From Halanaerobiaceae bacterium (GTDB lineage: Bacteria; Bacillota; Halanaerobiia; Halanaerobiales; DTU029): a stretch of 6,914 nt of DNA. The notes beneath the pieces were generated by a model. That model made no database searches. It was not told the origin of the DNA and saw only the letters and a program-made list of their open reading frames with translations. Positions within the stretch are counted from its first letter, which is position 1, and each line of letters opens with the position of its first letter. This document shows positions 4,494-6,914 of the stretch, in pieces. Both the position numbers and the translations under genes were made by a program. The stretch lies in assembly GCA_012521855.1 (NCBI GenBank), contig JAAYLO010000098.1, forward strand, positions 1 through 6,914, written 5' to 3'.

Positions 4494-6914
4494 TTACGCA
4501 ATACCCCTTAAACGCTGGTATGTCTCAACCAACATATACTCCATGAGGGCATTTTTAAACTGCTCATCATCCAAAACCCGGGTAAAGAAGGCCCGGTTCT
4601 GATCCATTCTGTCAATTACTTTGTCTATAAATACCTTCTCAAAGGCAAATTTAAAATCATCAATGGTATTCGTCTTAGCCTTTTGCACCAATTCCTCATC
4701 TGCAGCAAAATCTTCTTTAATTTGCTCCACCGATAATTGATCTGCTTTTGTAAAGTCAGTTCCAAACCGTTTATTAAGCCTCTCAATTATGCTGGAAAGG
4801 TATTCTTCCTGTTCCTCCCTTACTACTGTTCCTGCGAATCTGACAGGTGTAACTGGCATATTTTCATCATCAGGAGTTAATGAAGCACTCCCTTCAAATG
4901 TTTTTTCAATCTTATAATATTCCAGGGCGATTTCATCTGCCAGGTGAACAGTAGACCCTTTTTCCTTTGGCAGTTTTTTAAGCAGATATGTCAAATATAC
5001 ATACAATTTATGTAGTTGCACATCTTCAAAGGGAGTTATTTGAAGGATAAAAGAATAAAGCCTCACATATTTCATTGCCTGACTGTTAAAATCTTCTTTT
5101 AGCTGATCCTCCAGTTTCTTAAACCTCTCTACTGCCATATCTATCAAGTGGTTTAATATTGTCCTGTCCCTGGAGTTCTTTTTTCCCTTTGGTTTGAAAT
5201 ATATACTGTTGAACCTATCCAGCTCGTCTTTTAAATACACACCATAGGCATGCAACTGGCTTTCAATATCATAAAGAAGGTTTGGTTCTGTTACCTCCTC
5301 TACAATGGTTTCCTGATAATAGGGTCTGAAGGCTTCCTGAATATCTTCTGCCTTATTTACAAAATCGAGAACAAATGTATCATCTTTCCCGGTACAGGTT
5401 CTGTTGAGCCTCGATAATGTCTGTACTGCCTTTACTCCGGACAATTTTTTATCCACATACATGGTATGTAAAAGTGGCTGGTCAAAGCCTGTCTGATATT
5501 TTTCTGCAACCAGCAGTACCTGATATTCATCAGTGGCAAAGCGTTCCGGAAGTTCTGATTCCTTAAATTTGTTCATACCGCTCTCGGTATATTCTATTCC
5601 ATCATCCTTTACTGTCCCGGAAAAGGCTACCAGGGTTTTCATATCCCTGTAACCCTTCTTTTTTATATATTCGTCAAAGGCAAGTTTATAGCGTACAGCA
5701 TGGAGCCTGGAACTGGTTACAACCATTGCCTTGGCTCTTCCCCCTATTTTATGCCTGGTTACTTTTCTAAAGTGCTCCACCATGATTTCAGTCTTTTGGG
5801 CAATATTATGGGGATGAAGGCTGACATATCTTGTGAGTGCCTTTGTAGCCTTGGCCCTGTCAAAGGCAGGGTCATCCTCTATCTTCTTTGCCAGTTTGAA
5901 ATAGGTTTCGTATGTGACATAATTTTGAAGTACATCCAGTATAAACCCTTCCTCAATGGCCTGCCTCATAGAATATATATGGAAGGGATGGGGAAGTCCA
6001 TCTTCACCTATAGTTCCAAACATCTCAAGGGTCTTTGCTTTGGGTGTGGCAGTAAAGGCAAAGAAACTGATATTGGCTTGTTTCCCCCTTTTCTTTATTA
6101 CTTTTAAGATTTCTTCCTCAGGGTCATATTCCTGGTTTTCGAATTCCTCATCAAGTTTTGCAGCTTCTTCCAGAGTGTTCGCAGACAACACTTCCCTTAA
6201 TGAAGCCATATTTTCCCCTGCACTGCTGGAGTGGGCCTCATCTATAATTACTGCATATTTGCGGTCTTCCAGTTCTCCAACCTTTTCAATTATAAAGGGG
6301 AATTTCTGCAATGTAGAGATAATAATTCTTGTTCCGCTTTTCAGGGCTTCAGCCAGTTGATTGGAGTCTTTATCTATTTTCTCCACAACTCCGTGTTTAT
6401 GTTCCAGCTGATAAATACTATCCTGTAACTGCCTGTCCAGAACCCTCCTGTCGGTAATCACAACCACTGAATCAAATACAAGGTTATCTTCTTCATCATG
6501 AAGATTGGCCAGCCTGTGAGCAAGCCATGATATGGAATTGGTTTTTCCTGATCCTGCACTATGCTGTACAAGATAGTTTGTTCCAACACCCTTTTCTCTC
6601 GCATCTGCCTCCAGTTTTCTTACTACATCCAGTTGGTGGTATCTTGGAAATATGAGGGTTTCCGATGTATAAGTGTTCCCGTCTATATCCTTCTTCTCCT
6701 TAGTTTCTATATATACAAACCTTTTCAGTATATCCAGCAGGCTGTCCTTTTGAAGTATTTCCTCCCAGAGATATGCTGTTCTAAAACCATCAGGATTATC
6801 CGGATTCCCTTTTCCTCCATCACAGCCTTTATTAAATGGAAGAAATGTAGTCTTAGCCCCGGCAAGCCTTGTAGTCATATGGACTTCCTGAGTATCTACT
6901 GCAAAGAATACAAT
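4494..6914 (-). CDS. hsdR: Type I restriction enzyme R subunit, 5' end outside the window
   Basis: This is the ATP-dependent motor and cleavage subunit of a type I restriction-modification complex. Counting from the internal ATG at 6878, the family signature MTTRLAGAKTTFLPFNKG opens the visible part. Next come Walker A SAGSGKT (107-113), DEAH (213-216), motif III TATPK (276-280), motif IV-like VVTSS (386-390), motif V VAEKYQTGFDQP (457-468) and motif VI QTLSRLNRT (486-494), the superfamily 2 helicase set. A helical C-terminal region ends in MLVETYQRLRGIA and a TAA. The ATG at 6878 is not the true start. The frame is open to the window edge (12 more codons, including FFAVDTQEVH), and R subunits carry an N-terminal PD-(D/E)XK nuclease of roughly 200 residues or more, which must lie beyond 6914. 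The 806 visible residues have no frame break. The methylase and specificity genes are not in the window but are expected nearby, upstream on this strand. Confidence 0.95.
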   Translation of the reverse strand: MVFFAVDTQEVHMTTRLAGAKTTFLPFNKGCDGGKGNPDNPDGFRTAYLWEEILQKDSLLDILKRFVYIETKEKKDIDGNTYTSETLIFPRYHQLDVVRKLEADAREKGVGTNYLVQHSAGSGKTNSISWLAHRLANLHDEEDNLVFDSVVVITDRRVLDRQLQDSIYQLEHKHGVVEKIDKDSNQLAEALKSGTRIIISTLQKFPFIIEKVGELEDRKYAVIIDEAHSSSAGENMASLREVLSANTLEEAAKLDEEFENQEYDPEEEILKVIKKRGKQANISFFAFTATPKAKTLEMFGTIGEDGLPHPFHIYSMRQAIEEGFILDVLQNYVTYETYFKLAKKIEDDPAFDRAKATKALTRYVSLHPHNIAQKTEIMVEHFRKVTRHKIGGRAKAMVVTSSRLHAVRYKLAFDEYIKKKGYRDMKTLVAFSGTVKDDGIEYTESGMNKFKESELPERFATDEYQVLLVAEKYQTGFDQPLLHTMYVDKKLSGVKAVQTLSRLNRTCTGKDDTFVLDFVNKAEDIQEAFRPYYQETIVEEVTEPNLLYDIESQLHAYGVYLKDELDRFNSIYFKPKGKKNSRDRTILNHLIDMAVERFKKLEDQLKEDFNSQAMKYVRLYSFILQITPFEDVQLHKLYVYLTYLLKKLPKEKGSTVHLADEIALEYYKIEKTFEGSASLTPDDENMPVTPVRFAGTVVREEQEEYLSSIIERLNKRFGTDFTKADQLSVEQIKEDFAADEELVQKAKTNTIDDFKFAFEKVFIDKVIDRMDQNRAFFTRVLDDEQFKNALMEYMLVETYQRLRGIA

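Noticed and set aside
4165..4511. Open frames 4165-4404 (minus) and 4320-4511 (plus)
   Set aside because: Both overlap the well-aligned repressor pseudogene, the hsdR terminator or the hsdR 3' end, and lack start signals.
5700..6428. Three plus-strand open frames inside hsdR
   Set aside because: They are antisense shadows of a conserved helicase coding region.

Overview
The window is AT-rich and most resembles accessory DNA of a low-GC Firmicute, probably of the clostridial type. The signs are strong GGAGG-type ribosome binding sites, GTG and TTG starts, extended -10 promoters and mostly A/T third codon positions. Most of it is a graveyard of decayed mobile and defence-type genes. It lies between a small regulator module on the left and a large type I restriction gene on the right. 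No rRNA, tRNA or CRISPR array was seen.

Left part (1-1526): a probable minus-strand terminator (53-91) is followed by about 450 bases with no intact gene. Next comes a compact control module. A leftward pair (a 62-residue Cro-like XRE regulator and a 69-residue protein of unknown function) diverges from a rightward 122-residue XRE repressor. The 147-base control region between the SD of the leftward regulator and that of the rightward repressor holds back-to-back extended -10 promoters. Copies of a 15-bp dyad, YAAACA-N3-TGTTTR, sit on or beside them. Another copy lies just upstream of the 69-residue gene.

Middle part (1527-3991), read on the minus strand unless noted: a broken PIN-like (DUF3368/VapC-type) toxin overlaps the end of a small acidic antitoxin-like fragment. 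Then comes a 100-residue gene of unknown function with a good ribosome binding site. A plus-strand IS3-family transposase ghost of about 570 bp follows. After it is an intact 47-residue single-pass membrane protein that was too short for ordinary gene calling. Behind that lies a broken double-glycine-leader peptide gene, probably a former class II bacteriocin, with a good promoter and upstream repeats. A short fragment recalling the C-terminal part of another type I R subunit comes last.

Right part (3960-6914): a second copy of the XRE repressor is a pseudogene with three single-base deletions and one nonsense codon, yet its operator-like dyad is still recognisable. It converges on the 3' end of a type I restriction R-subunit gene (hsdR). 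That gene ends at a textbook terminator and runs off the right edge of the window.

The most interesting items are the shared operator family, which links a live repressor and its dead paralogue, and the cryptic bacteriocin-like locus, in which the peptide gene is dead but the neighbouring small membrane gene is intact.
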